From the NCBI GenBank assembly GCA_964387365.1, contig CAYLWP010000001.1, forward strand, positions 1-64,000: a DNA stretch of 64,000 nucleotides. Reading direction: 5' to 3'. The translations under genes were made by a program, and so were the position numbers. Numbering within the stretch: the stretch's first letter is position 1; every line of letters begins with the position of its first letter. The notes below the pieces were generated by a model. It did not search any database and was not told where the DNA came from. It worked only from the letters and a program-made list of their open reading frames with translations. The stretch is from COE1 sp964387365 (GTDB lineage Bacteria > Bacillota > Clostridia > Lachnospirales > Lachnospiraceae). This document shows positions 8,690-17,002 of the stretch, piece by piece.

Positions 8690-9145
8690 TTACAGATGCA
8701 TTGCAATGGCAGCAATGGTAATCCCAAGGATGGCACCGACGAGAACCTGTAACGGTGTATGTCCGACGAGCTCCTTCAGCTTATCTTCGGCGGATAATTC
8801 CTGGTTCATATTACTGAAAAGTTCCATCATTTCGTTGATGATTTTGGCCTGTATACCGGTTTCACGTCTGACACCGATGGCGTCATACATAACGATAATG
8901 GCAAGAATTGTTGAAACAGCAAATTCGAAGCTGCCAAGTCCGAACCGGATACCGCTGGCGGTAGCGAGTCCGCACACGGTTGCCGAATGACAGCTTGGCA
9001 TACCGCCACTTCCGACAAGTCGTTCAGCATCAAAGCTCCTTGTAAAATAAAAGTGAATAAGTGTCTTGAGAACCTGTGCAATGAGCCAGCTGCTGACAGC
9101 GCACAGTAAGACACGATTCTCAAGTAATAAATATAATTGATTCAT
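8690..9145 (-). CDS. Divergent PAP2 family (DUF212, YuiD-like) membrane protein
   Basis: This is the only gene on the minus strand. The 151-residue protein has about four hydrophobic helices and the family signature SGGMPSCHSA (about residues 46-55). That motif resembles the phosphatase motif of PAP2 lipid phosphatases but is rearranged. The loop GVRRETGIQAK and the HTPLQVLVGAILG end are also typical of DUF212. The function is unproven; a role in isoprenoid-lipid or phospholipid phosphate handling is often suggested by fold similarity. It has its own promoter at 9182-9210, divergent from that of gmd, and converges on the rfbD terminator. Confidence 0.88.
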   Translation of the reverse strand: MNQLYLLLENRVLLCAVSSWLIAQVLKTLIHFYFTRSFDAERLVGSGGMPSCHSATVCGLATASGIRFGLGSFEFAVSTILAIIVMYDAIGVRRETGIQAKIINEMMELFSNMNQELSAEDKLKELVGHTPLQVLVGAILGITIAAIAMHL

Positions 9146-9181
9146 TGATACATACCTGCTTTTGTTATAATTACCTATTAA

Positions 9182-9210
9182 ATTATAATAACATTTTGAA
9201 AAAAATACAA
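9182..9210 (-). promoter_or_regulatory. Sigma-A-type promoter for the DUF212 gene
   Basis: Read on the minus strand, TTGTAT (9210-9205) is followed by a 17-base AT-rich spacer and a perfect TATAAT (9187-9182). Transcription would begin about 9175, just upstream of the start codon at 9145. Confidence 0.72.
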
Positions 9211-9237
9211 TAGCAGGATGAAAAGAACATAATTATG

Positions 9238-9266
9238 TTGCCATGCCGAATTTTGACGTGTATACT
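9238..9266 (+). promoter_or_regulatory. Sigma-A-type promoter for the gmd glycan operon
   Basis: TTGCCA (9238-9243) and TATACT (9261-9266) are separated by exactly 17 bases. The expected start is near 9273, about 47 bases before the gmd ATG at 9320. I found no convincing terminator from here to 25434, so this promoter probably drives a transcript of up to about 16 kb. A 0A-box-like heptamer lies in the spacer. Confidence 0.72.
9244..9250 (+). promoter_or_regulatory. Candidate Spo0A box in the gmd promoter spacer
   Basis: TGCCGAA fits the Spo0A-box consensus TGNCGAA and directly follows the -35 hexamer of the gmd promoter. A stand-alone Spo0A DNA-binding domain is encoded in this operon at 11456-11824, so the site may be its target. 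A seven-base match can arise by chance; I did not see the motif in the other promoter regions listed here. Confidence 0.4.
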
Positions 9267-9319
9267 AAAGACAGCTATGTGAATGAAACAGAAACTAAAT
9301 TGTAAAAGAGAGGTACAGT

Positions 9320-10390
9320 ATGAATAATAAAGTTGCATTAATAACAGGTATTACAGGACAGGATGGTTCCTATCTTGCTGAGTTTTTATTAGAAAAGGGA
9401 TATGAGGTACATGGTCTGATCAGAAGACACAGTATCTCCAATACAGCAAGAATCGACCATCTGATTAATTCAGAATATAATAAGGTAAAGTTTTTCCTGC
9501 ATTTTGCAGATACAACAGATTCTTCCAATCTCATGAGAATTATCGGTGAGATCAGACCGACAGAGGTTTACAATCTGGCGGCGCAGTCACATGTAGGTGT
9601 TTCCTTTGAAGTACCGGAATATACGGCAGATGCGACAGGTGTCAGTACATTAAAGCTCTTGGAGGCTATTCGTGTTAACGGTGGTAACTGCAGATTTTAT
9701 CAGGCATCTACTTCCGAGTTATTCGGAGGTCTTCCTGAGACAGCACCACAGAGTGAAAAGACACCGTTTTATCCAAAGAGTCCATATGGTGTGGCAAAGC
9801 TTTATTCTTATTGGATTACGGTAAATTACAGAGAGTCTTACAATATGTTTGCATGTAACGGTATTCTTTTTAATCACGAGTCGCCAAGAAGAGGTGAGAA
9901 TTTCGTTACCAGAAAGATTACACTTGCGATTGCCAATATCATTGCGGGCAAGCAGGACAAGCTTTCTCTTGGAAATATGAACGCAAAGAGAGACTGGGGA
10001 TTTGCAGGAGATTACATCGAAGGTATGTGGTTAATGCTTCAGCAGGACGCACCGGGAGATTATGTTCTTGCAACAAATGAGACACATACTGTTCGGGAGT
10101 TTGTAGAGGCTGCCTTTGCAGAGCTTGGTATCAAGGTACGTTGGGAAGGTGAAGGCGTAAATGAGAAGGGCTATGATGAGAAGACCGGCAAGCTTTTGGT
10201 AGATGTAAATCCGGAGTTCTATCGTCCGGCAGAGGTTGAGTTCCTTTGGGGAGATTCGACCAAGGCAGAGCAGACACTGGGATGGAAGAGAAAGGTTGAC
10301 TTCAAGGGTCTTGTTTCTATGATGATGGATGCAGATTTAAAGGCAATTGCAGGTATTTCCAGTGAGGAATATAAGGCGCAGAATCAGTAA
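9320..10390 (+). CDS. gmd: GDP-mannose 4,6-dehydratase Gmd
   Basis: Gmd converts GDP-D-mannose to GDP-4-keto-6-deoxymannose, the first step to GDP-L-fucose. The 356-residue protein has the family's characteristic N-terminus ALITGITGQDGSYLAEFL (NADP-binding loop), STSELFGG with the catalytic Thr/Glu region, and SPYGVAKLYSYW with the Tyr-x3-Lys pair. The length is typical. AGAGAGG precedes the ATG. It is the first gene of the large glycan operon and is followed by fcl. The fucose is probably used by the GT11 enzyme at 62752 and possibly by others. Confidence 0.97.
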   Translation: MNNKVALITGITGQDGSYLAEFLLEKGYEVHGLIRRHSISNTARIDHLINSEYNKVKFFLHFADTTDSSNLMRIIGEIRPTEVYNLAAQSHVGVSFEVPEYTADATGVSTLKLLEAIRVNGGNCRFYQASTSELFGGLPETAPQSEKTPFYPKSPYGVAKLYSYWITVNYRESYNMFACNGILFNHESPRRGENFVTRKITLAIANIIAGKQDKLSLGNMNAKRDWGFAGDYIEGMWLMLQQDAPGDYVLATNETHTVREFVEAAFAELGIKVRWEGEGVNEKGYDEKTGKLLVDVNPEFYRPAEVEFLWGDSTKAEQTLGWKRKVDFKGLVSMMMDADLKAIAGISSEEYKAQNQ

Positions 10391-10422
10391 GCCTGCAGGT
10401 AGTGGAAAGGTATAAGTGTAAT

Positions 10423-11364
10423 ATGAATAAGACAGATAAAATATATGTAGCAGGACACAGAGGTCTGGTAGGTTCTGCAATCGTTAGAAATCTTCAGGCA
10501 AAGGGTTATACCAATATTATCGGAAAAACACATAAGGAGCTGGACCTGACCAATCAGGCAGCCGTTCGTGAGTTTTTTGAAAAGGAGCAGCCGGATGTGG
10601 TTGTTCTTGCTGCGGCAAAGGTTGGCGGAATCAATGCCAACAATACAGCACCAGCGGAGTTTGCATACGAGAATATGCAGATTCAGTGTAATGTAATCAA
10701 GTGCTGTCATGATTTTAAGGTAAAGAAGCTGTTGTTCCTCGGCAGTACCTGTATCTATCCTAAGATGGCTCCGCAGCCGATTCCTGAGGATGCCTTGCTG
10801 ACAGGTCCTTTGGAGGTAACAAACGAGGCATATGCAATTGCAAAGATTGCAGGCCTTGAGATGTGTAAATTCTTCAAGAAGCAGTATGGTGATGATTTTA
10901 TCAGTTGTATGCCAACTAATTTATACGGACCGCACGATAACTATGACTTATCAGGTTCTCATGTTATGCCGGCTATGATTCGTAAGTTCCATGAAGCGAA
11001 GGTAAACGGCGCACCAAGCGTTGAGCTTTGGGGAACCGGAACACCGCTTCGTGAGTTCTTATATGTAGATGATATGGCAGATGCCTGTGTATTTTTATTG
11101 GAAAATTACAGCGGTGAACAGCATGTAAATATCGGAACCGGAAAAGAGGTTACGATTAAGGAGCTTGCAGAAACGGTTCAGAGAGTAGTCGGCTTTGAAG
11201 GCGAGATTGTATGGAATACAGACATGCCTGACGGAACACCGAGAAAGCTTACGGATGTCACGAAGCTTCATAGCCTTGGCTGGAAGCATAAGGTGGATCT
11301 GGAAGAGGGCGTTAAGCTTGCATATGACTGGTTCCGTGAGAATGTACAGGACGCCAGAATGTAG
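10423..11364 (+). CDS. fcl: GDP-L-fucose synthase (Fcl/WcaG)
   Basis: This epimerase-reductase turns the Gmd product into GDP-L-fucose using NADPH. I start at the ATG at 10423, since a GGAAAGG site (10404-10410) lies between it and the upstream in-frame GTG at 10402. The product is 313 residues. It shows GHRGLVGSAIVR at the N-terminus, LGSTCIYPK with the catalytic Ser/Cys, and YAIAKIAG with Tyr-x3-Lys. The stop codon directly abuts the first arm of a two-hairpin element at 11364-11423. Confidence 0.96.
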   Translation: MNKTDKIYVAGHRGLVGSAIVRNLQAKGYTNIIGKTHKELDLTNQAAVREFFEKEQPDVVVLAAAKVGGINANNTAPAEFAYENMQIQCNVIKCCHDFKVKKLLFLGSTCIYPKMAPQPIPEDALLTGPLEVTNEAYAIAKIAGLEMCKFFKKQYGDDFISCMPTNLYGPHDNYDLSGSHVMPAMIRKFHEAKVNGAPSVELWGTGTPLREFLYVDDMADACVFLLENYSGEQHVNIGTGKEVTIKELAETVQRVVGFEGEIVWNTDMPDGTPRKLTDVTKLHSLGWKHKVDLEEGVKLAYDWFRENVQDARM

Positions 11365-11423
11365 TGTAAAAAATCCATATGCGGAAGATTTTTTACACGG
11401 CAAATTTGTGCAAGGCACAAATT
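11364..11423 (+). repeat. Two-stem-loop intercistronic module, copy 1
   Basis: Stem 1 has 12 perfect base pairs (GTGTAAAAAATC at 11364-11375 with GATTTTTTACAC at 11387-11398) and an 11-base loop. Stem 2 has 9 perfect pairs (AATTTGTGC at 11403-11411 with GCACAAATT at 11415-11423) and a three-base loop. It starts right at the fcl stop codon and lies 33 bases before the next gene. A similar pair of hairpins occurs at 58582-58628; stem 2 of both fits AATTTGYGCAA-(C)-GGCACAMATTCG. No T-run follows, so it is more likely an RNA-processing, stability or attenuation element than a terminator. Confidence 0.6.
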
Positions 11424-11455
11424 CGCGGGATTGAAGAAATGATAGAGGTATTTGC

Positions 11456-11824
11456 GTGAATGCGGATGAGCGGGTAAATGTGTTGAAGCGTACTACATAT
11501 CTGTTGCTTCAGTGTGGATTTCAGGCAAGCCAGATAGGCTACCGTTATCTGCGGGAAGCGGTATGGATTGCATATCAGGATGAAGAGGTGGTTACCAGTG
11601 TAACCAAGCTTTTGTATCCTGAGGTTGCAAAGCGTTTCAAGGTCAATGACAAGCAGGTAGAACGTGCAATCAGAAACAGTATAGAAACAGCCTGGGTAAA
11701 GGGCAATCAGGAGTTCCTTCGGGAGGTCTTTAGGGAAGCCTTTGCCAAGAGTGAGACAAGACCTACGAATACGGAAGTAATCAGGGTGTTGAGAGATTGG
11801 ATCAGTAAGGAGCAATCGACTTGA
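11456..11824 (+). CDS. Stand-alone Spo0A C-terminal DNA-binding domain protein
   Basis: The 122 residues correspond almost end to end to the effector domain of the sporulation regulator Spo0A: GYRYLREAV, SVTKLLYPEVAKRF, VERAIRNSIETAW and RPTNTEVI all align with the family's conserved blocks. The receiver domain that carries the phosphorylated aspartate is absent. The start is a GTG with AGAGG seven bases before it; there is no ATG nearby. The stop overlaps the TTG start of the next gene. The recognition-helix segment closely matches Spo0A, so binding to 0A-like boxes is plausible. It may be an uncontrolled or competing regulator of the glycan operon. Confidence 0.88.
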   Translation: MNADERVNVLKRTTYLLLQCGFQASQIGYRYLREAVWIAYQDEEVVTSVTKLLYPEVAKRFKVNDKQVERAIRNSIETAWVKGNQEFLREVFREAFAKSETRPTNTEVIRVLRDWISKEQST

Positions 11825-12762
11825 AAACATATACAAAAACTTTAAGTATTATTGTGCCCTGCTATAATGAAGAGGAAAGCGTGCCGCTGTTTTATGCGGA
11901 AATGAAAAAGCAGGAAGCATTTTTCCATGAAAAGGATATTGAACTGGAATTTATTTTTGTAGATGACGGTTCGAGGGATGCTACTGTTGCAGAGGTGAAA
12001 AAGCTGCATGCGCAGGACGAAAGAGTGCATCTGGTATCTTTTTCAAGAAATTTCGGAAAAGAAGCTGCTATTCTGGCAGGCTTGGAGAAGTCCACTGGTG
12101 ACTTTACGGTATTGATGGATGCGGATTTGCAGGATCCGCCTGCGATTCTGCCGGAAATGTATGGATATATAGAAGAAGGATATGACTCTGTGGCTACCAG
12201 AAGAGTGGACAGAAAGGGCGAGCCGCCGATACGTTCCTTCTTTGCAAGAAGATTTTATGGATTGATGCGTAAGATATCCAAGACAGAGATTGTGGACGGA
12301 GCAAGAGATTATCGTCTGATGACAAGACAGGTGACAGATGCGATTATTTCCATGAAGGAATACAATCGTTTTTCTAAAGGAATCTTTGGCTGGGTAGGCT
12401 ATAAGACAAAGTGGATGGAATATGAGAACGTACAAAGAGTGGCAGGAGAGACAAAATGGTCTTTCTGGAAGTTGTTTTTATATTCGCTGGATGGAATTAT
12501 GGCATTTTCAACGATGCCGCTTTCTATCGCTTCCCTGTTTGGCATTTTATTCTGTTGCCTGGCATTTATCTTTATGATATTTGTTTTTGTCAGAGCGTTA
12601 ATTTATGGTGATCCGGTAGCCGGCTGGCCTTCCATGGTTTGTCTCATTTCCTTTATCGGCGGTGTTCAGCTGCTGTGCCTTGGTATTATGGGACAGTATA
12701 TGAGCAAGCTGTATATGGAGGTAAAGGACAGACCAAAATATCTTGTGAAGGAAACCTTTTGA
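11821..12762 (+). CDS. GT2 glycosyltransferase of the GtrB/DPM1/ArnC type
   Basis: This 313-residue enzyme probably transfers a sugar from a nucleotide to undecaprenyl phosphate. It has an N-terminal GT-A domain with SIIVPCYNEEESVP, VDDGSRD and the metal-binding MDADLQDPP. Two C-terminal transmembrane hairpins follow (about 232-300), as in GtrB and polyprenyl-phosphate mannosyltransferases. Translation starts at a TTG that overlaps the previous stop, with AAGGAG upstream. A lipid-linked monosaccharide donor would then feed GT-C enzymes outside the membrane; polytopic candidates exist at 32657, 35607 and 48897. Confidence 0.88.
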   Translation: MKTYTKTLSIIVPCYNEEESVPLFYAEMKKQEAFFHEKDIELEFIFVDDGSRDATVAEVKKLHAQDERVHLVSFSRNFGKEAAILAGLEKSTGDFTVLMDADLQDPPAILPEMYGYIEEGYDSVATRRVDRKGEPPIRSFFARRFYGLMRKISKTEIVDGARDYRLMTRQVTDAIISMKEYNRFSKGIFGWVGYKTKWMEYENVQRVAGETKWSFWKLFLYSLDGIMAFSTMPLSIASLFGILFCCLAFIFMIFVFVRALIYGDPVAGWPSMVCLISFIGGVQLLCLGIMGQYMSKLYMEVKDRPKYLVKETF

Positions 12763-12785
12763 TTGTTTCAAGGGATAGGATATAG

Positions 12786-13541
12786 ATGATGAAAGACTTA
12801 GTCAGTATTGTTGTGCCGGTTTATCAGGCGGAACGGTTTATTGCAGAGACAATAGAGGCAGTACAGAGGCAGACTTATGAGAATTGGGAGCTGCTGCTGG
12901 TTGATGACTGTTCTAAGGATAAAAGCTGTGATGTGATTGAGAAAATGACGAAGCAGGATGAAAGAATCCGGCTGATACGGCAGGAGACCAATCAGGGAGC
13001 AGCCGAGGCAAGAAATTGCGGTGTCCGTCATGCGCAAGGACGCTATCTTTGCTTTTTGGATTCCGACGATTTGTGGGAGGCGGACAAGCTTTCGCAGGAG
13101 CTTGCTTTTATGCAGGAAAAAAAAGCAAGCTTTGTGTTTACCGGATATGAATTTGCTGACGAAAACGGATGCGGTCTTGGAAAAATTGTAAGGGTGCCTG
13201 AGGAGATCACGTACGCGGAGGCGTTAAAGAATACAACGATTTTCACGTCTACCGTTATGATTGACCGGGCACAAATAAAGGATGAAGATATTTTTATGCC
13301 TGCGATTGCAAGCGAAGATACAGCTACCTGGTGGCATTTGCTCAAGACTTACGGAAAGGCTTATGGTCTTGACAGAAATCTGGTAAAGTACCGCAGAAGT
13401 GGTAATACGCTGTCCTCTAACAAGCTGGTGGCGATTCGGAGAATCTGGCAGCTGTATCGCAAGCAGGAGAGGCTGAATGTGGTATATAGTGCGTATTGCA
13501 TGTGCTTTTGGGCACTGCGCGCCGTTCTTCGAAGAGTGTAA
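12786..13541 (+). CDS. GT2 family glycosyltransferase
   Basis: This 251-residue soluble GT-A enzyme has the N-terminal VSIVVPVYQAERFI, VDDCSKD in the nucleotide site, and FLDSDDLW as the DxD-type metal motif (about residue 83). Glycosyltransferases of this size are typical capsule or exopolysaccharide chain-builders. The donor and acceptor cannot be read from the sequence. It lies 23 bases after the GtrB-like gene in the same operon. A second ATG directly follows the first, so the start is uncertain by one residue. Confidence 0.85.
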   Translation: MMKDLVSIVVPVYQAERFIAETIEAVQRQTYENWELLLVDDCSKDKSCDVIEKMTKQDERIRLIRQETNQGAAEARNCGVRHAQGRYLCFLDSDDLWEADKLSQELAFMQEKKASFVFTGYEFADENGCGLGKIVRVPEEITYAEALKNTTIFTSTVMIDRAQIKDEDIFMPAIASEDTATWWHLLKTYGKAYGLDRNLVKYRRSGNTLSSNKLVAIRRIWQLYRKQERLNVVYSAYCMCFWALRAVLRRV

Positions 13542-13603
13542 GGATGCTGAAACGTAACTGTGAATGGTGATGGTTACGCAGAATTTGAGTTTGAGGTGAA
13601 AAG

Positions 13604-15001
13604 GTGAAACGCTTAGAGTCTGTAAAAAGAATTATTGTATTGCAGCTTTCCTTAGTTGGATTGATTGTACACACATGCGCGTACATCTATGTATGGCATG
13701 AGATATATAATGATATTATGCAGAAATATATGTGGAGAAACTTTACCGGAAGAGGCTTCTGGCTGCTTGCAGCTGTATATTTTTTGCTTCTTCTCTTCTT
13801 TGCGGGCACTTATGGTGGCTTGAAAATAGGTTATCTGAAGCCTATGGATGTCTTTTTTTCGCAGGTTCTGACACTTCTTTTTGTAAATGCCATTTCTTAT
13901 TTTCAGATATGTTTGCTTTCGTTAAAGATTGTTACGGCGTATCCGATTATTGTTATGACATTGGTTCAGATAGCTGTCTCTGCGGTGTGGACGTTTATTT
14001 GTCAGAGAGTCTATGCACAGCTGTTTCCGCCAAGGAATCTGCTCTTAATCAGCGGAGACAGATCGATAGAAAGCATTCTGCAGAAGTTTGAGAGCAGAAA
14101 GGACAAGTATACAATTGTAAAATGTGTCCATGAGGATGAGGGACAGCATGCGCTGGAGCAGGAGATTCTTGCGCGTTATGACGGTGTCATTCTTTGGGAT
14201 ATCAATACCGCACTGAGAAATAAACTGTTGAAGTTCTGCTATAGTAAGGATATCCGAGTGTATATGATGCCAAAGATTCCTGATATTATGATTCAGGGCT
14301 CTGCGCAGCTGCATTTATTCGATACACCGATTCTTTTCACCAGAGAATACTCCATGACGGTGGAGCAGAGATTTTTTAAGAGAACGATTGATATCGTGTG
14401 TTCGTTACTGTTGATTATATTGAGTTCTCCGTTCATGCTGATTACCGCGATTCTGGTGAAGTGCTATGACGGCGGTCCTGTACTGTACAAACAGGTTCGC
14501 TGTACCAGAAATATGCAGGAATTTCAGATTCTGAAGTTCAGAAGTATGCGTACCGATGCCGAGAAGGACGGTGTGGCAAGACTGGCTCAGAAGAATGACA
14601 GCAGAATAACCCCGATAGGAAAGTTTATCAGGAAGGTCAGACTTGATGAGCTTCCGCAGTTATTCAATATTTTGAAGGGTGAAATGTCTTTTATCGGTCC
14701 AAGACCGGAAAGACCGGAGATTATCAGGCAGTATATGGAGGAAATGCCGGAGTTTACCTTCAGAACCAAGGTAAAGGCAGGACTTGCCGGGTATGCACAG
14801 GTGTATGGCAAGTACAATACAACTCCGTATGACAAGCTGAAATTAGATTTATTTTATATTGAGAATTATAGTATATGGCTTGATTTGAAGCTGATGCTTC
14901 TTACCTTAAAGATTTTATTCCAGCCTGACAGTACCGAGGGCGTGGAGGAGAATCAGATTACTGCAATGAAGGAAATCAAAAAAGAGGAGGAAGAGAAGTA
15001 A
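13604..15001 (+). CDS. Polyprenyl glycosylphosphotransferase (WbaP/CpsE type)
   Basis: This integral membrane enzyme starts a repeat unit by moving a sugar-1-phosphate onto undecaprenyl phosphate. The 465-residue protein has four N-terminal transmembrane helices (about 10-130), a degenerate Rossmann-like middle region, and a C-terminal sugar-transferase domain (about 260-440). In that domain KRTIDIVCSLLLIILSSPF forms the membrane hairpin, followed by FRSMRTDAE, VRLDELPQLFNIL and FIGPRPERPE. The Asp-Glu of RLDELP is the catalytic dyad. The start is GTG. Its stop shares one base with the next start (TAATG). It is one of two initiators in the window; the other is the PglC-like protein at 44727. 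Confidence 0.92.
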   Translation: MKRLESVKRIIVLQLSLVGLIVHTCAYIYVWHEIYNDIMQKYMWRNFTGRGFWLLAAVYFLLLLFFAGTYGGLKIGYLKPMDVFFSQVLTLLFVNAISYFQICLLSLKIVTAYPIIVMTLVQIAVSAVWTFICQRVYAQLFPPRNLLLISGDRSIESILQKFESRKDKYTIVKCVHEDEGQHALEQEILARYDGVILWDINTALRNKLLKFCYSKDIRVYMMPKIPDIMIQGSAQLHLFDTPILFTREYSMTVEQRFFKRTIDIVCSLLLIILSSPFMLITAILVKCYDGGPVLYKQVRCTRNMQEFQILKFRSMRTDAEKDGVARLAQKNDSRITPIGKFIRKVRLDELPQLFNILKGEMSFIGPRPERPEIIRQYMEEMPEFTFRTKVKAGLAGYAQVYGKYNTTPYDKLKLDLFYIENYSIWLDLKLMLLTLKILFQPDSTEGVEENQITAMKEIKKEEEEK

Positions 15002-16098
15002 TGCAGGCTTTTGAATCAAAGTATTGGCAGGAGGGTATCGATAGCAAGGCATTGCTTGTATGCTTCCTGCAAAAATTGCCATATTTGCTTCTGATGGGAG
15101 TGGCCGGTGCCGTTTTAGGCAGCGGTCTCTATTTGCTTATAACGGTCATGACTTCGGAAGGCACGCAGTATCAGTCAGTAACGAAATATTATATTGACTT
15201 TGCAGACGGAAGACTGGAGGCAAAGGATTATTATAATGCCTTTACCTGGAATGATAACATGACAATAGATGATATTCTCGGCAATACCATGACGATTCTT
15301 GGAGAAGGCGTGGAACGCGAGAAGGTAGGAGAAATGATAACAGCTGATATTTTATCAGATGTGAGATATTTGACGGTAACCGTAACCGGTAGTGATGCAG
15401 AGTTTGTAGGTAAAGTCAGTGAGGCAACCGCAGTGTCTCTGGAACGGTTCGGAACTACTAAGGATGAATTTGATTCTATCACAAGGATTGAGGATAAAGG
15501 TGTAAAACAGGTAGAAGAGCCTCTCTTTACCTGGCGCGCGGCCGTGCTTGGTGCGTTGGTTGGATTTGGGCTTGGCGTATTTTTGCTTGTGGCAGATTTT
15601 AGTCTTGGCAGTAAATTCTATACCAAGAGAGACATTAGCTGTAGACTTGGTATTCCGGTATTTGGTCTGCTGTATCGTACAGGCAATGCAGCTGCGGGAA
15701 TGAAGCAAGGAGTATTGCTGCAAAAGGAGTTACAGGAAAAGGCATTGCAGCTTGCCCTGCAGTATCGCTTAGAGCAGGAAACCTCGAAAACTGTGGTTCT
15801 GATGGATGCTCTGGATGGAGCACTTGCGCAAAGTATCAAGAATTCCTTGGATACGCTGTGTGACAGCAGGGAGCTTGTTGCAGAGCTGACAGTACAGAAG
15901 ACACCGGTACGGAGCAAAGAGGAATATACTGCTATCAGGGAGTCGGCAGGCGTAATCATGGTGGTTCCGTTTGCAAGAGCTTACAGAGAAGCGGCAAAGG
16001 AGCTGCTTGACCAATTGGAGAATCAGGAGTGCACTGTACTTGGTGCTGTTCTTGCGGATGTTGACTTATGCTGGATGAAGCTTTACGGAAATAAATAG
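15001..16098 (+). CDS. Wzz-like co-polymerase with a degenerate kinase-like tail
   Basis: This 365-residue protein has the layout of Gram-positive chain-length regulators: an N-terminal helix (about 27-48), an extracellular middle, and a second helix (about 178-198) followed by a cytoplasmic tail. The tail (about 200-365) resembles a tyrosine kinase of the CapB/CpsD type, but no Walker A P-loop (GxxxxGKS/T) is present and the end lacks a tyrosine cluster. It retains GVIMVVPFARAYREA and VLGAVLADVD, which correspond to late strands of that fold. It probably modulates polymerisation with the EpsG-like protein at 17003, without kinase activity of its own. Confidence 0.72.
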   Translation: MQAFESKYWQEGIDSKALLVCFLQKLPYLLLMGVAGAVLGSGLYLLITVMTSEGTQYQSVTKYYIDFADGRLEAKDYYNAFTWNDNMTIDDILGNTMTILGEGVEREKVGEMITADILSDVRYLTVTVTGSDAEFVGKVSEATAVSLERFGTTKDEFDSITRIEDKGVKQVEEPLFTWRAAVLGALVGFGLGVFLLVADFSLGSKFYTKRDISCRLGIPVFGLLYRTGNAAAGMKQGVLLQKELQEKALQLALQYRLEQETSKTVVLMDALDGALAQSIKNSLDTLCDSRELVAELTVQKTPVRSKEEYTAIRESAGVIMVVPFARAYREAAKELLDQLENQECTVLGAVLADVDLCWMKLYGNK

Positions 16099-16167
16099 CG
16101 GAACGGTTTTACTGTTTGCAGAATGTGTGTGACGCAGATGGTTTATGCCGGCTGGAGGAAAGAAAAG

Positions 16168-16950
16168 ATGAGCTTACAGGTTCTTGTTTCTGCTGTGAGA
16201 CAGGAGGTCTCTACCTTGGCAGAACGGATGCATCTGGAAAGTGATGCAATTATTATCAATCAGACAGATACCTTTGCATACGAGGAATATGAGCATGCGA
16301 GGAAAAAGATAAGCTGCTACAGCTTTGCGGAAAAGGGTGTGGGCCTAAGCCGTAATAACGCCCTGATTCGTGCAACTGCGGATATTGTGCTTTTTTCAGA
16401 TGAGGATATTGTTTATGACGAAGGCTATGAAAGGATGATTCTGGAGGAGTTTGAGAAGCATCCGGAGGCTGATATGCTGTTATTTAATATGCGCGTGGGA
16501 GAGACGAGAGCGACGTATCATACGGAGCAGTTTCACAGGGTGCATATCTGGAATGCAGGACGCTATCCAACCTATTCCTTTGCAGTGAGAAGAGAAAAGC
16601 TGCATGCAGCGCACATTACCTTTTCATTGTTGTTCGGAGGCGGTGCAAAGTACAGCAATGGTGAGGACAGTTTATTCTTAAAGGACTGTCTGAACTACGG
16701 CTTAAAAGTATATGCGGTTCCTGTTACGATAGGTACGGAGATAGAACGGGAATCCACCTGGTTTAACGGATACCACGAGAAGTTTTTCACAGACAGAGGT
16801 GTATTATATCACTTTCTGTACGGAAAGCTTGCCGTACCAATGGCAATGCGTTTTCTCGTGGCACATGGAGCTGTGATGTGTCAGGAGATTCCGAGAAAGG
16901 AAGCGTTTGCCATGATGAAGCGCGGAATTGCTTCCGTGCGGCATCTGTAA
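16168..16950 (+). CDS. Glycosyltransferase, GT2-like
   Basis: I start at the ATG at 16168, nine bases after a GGAGG site, not at the ATG at 16123. The 260-residue protein is a GT-A-like enzyme. GVGLSRNNALIRA corresponds to the acceptor of the nucleotide-binding helix, and FSDEDIVY provides the acidic metal motif where most GT2 have DxD. A glycine-rich GGGAKYSNGEDSLFL segment near residue 170 contains the ED catalytic pair. The N-terminus is shorter than in classical GT2. Donor and acceptor are unknown. It lies between the Wzz-like gene and the polymerase. Confidence 0.75.
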   Translation: MSLQVLVSAVRQEVSTLAERMHLESDAIIINQTDTFAYEEYEHARKKISCYSFAEKGVGLSRNNALIRATADIVLFSDEDIVYDEGYERMILEEFEKHPEADMLLFNMRVGETRATYHTEQFHRVHIWNAGRYPTYSFAVRREKLHAAHITFSLLFGGGAKYSNGEDSLFLKDCLNYGLKVYAVPVTIGTEIERESTWFNGYHEKFFTDRGVLYHFLYGKLAVPMAMRFLVAHGAVMCQEIPRKEAFAMMKRGIASVRHL

Positions 16951-17002
16951 AATAACAAGTGATTGGGAAACTGTGTAGTAGCTAAGATTAAAGGAGTATT
17001 TT

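Noticed and set aside
13550..13590. A possible regulatory hairpin before the WbaP-type gene
   Set aside because: CGTAAC and GTTACG can pair, but the stem has only six pairs around a 14-base loop and nothing around it supports a function.
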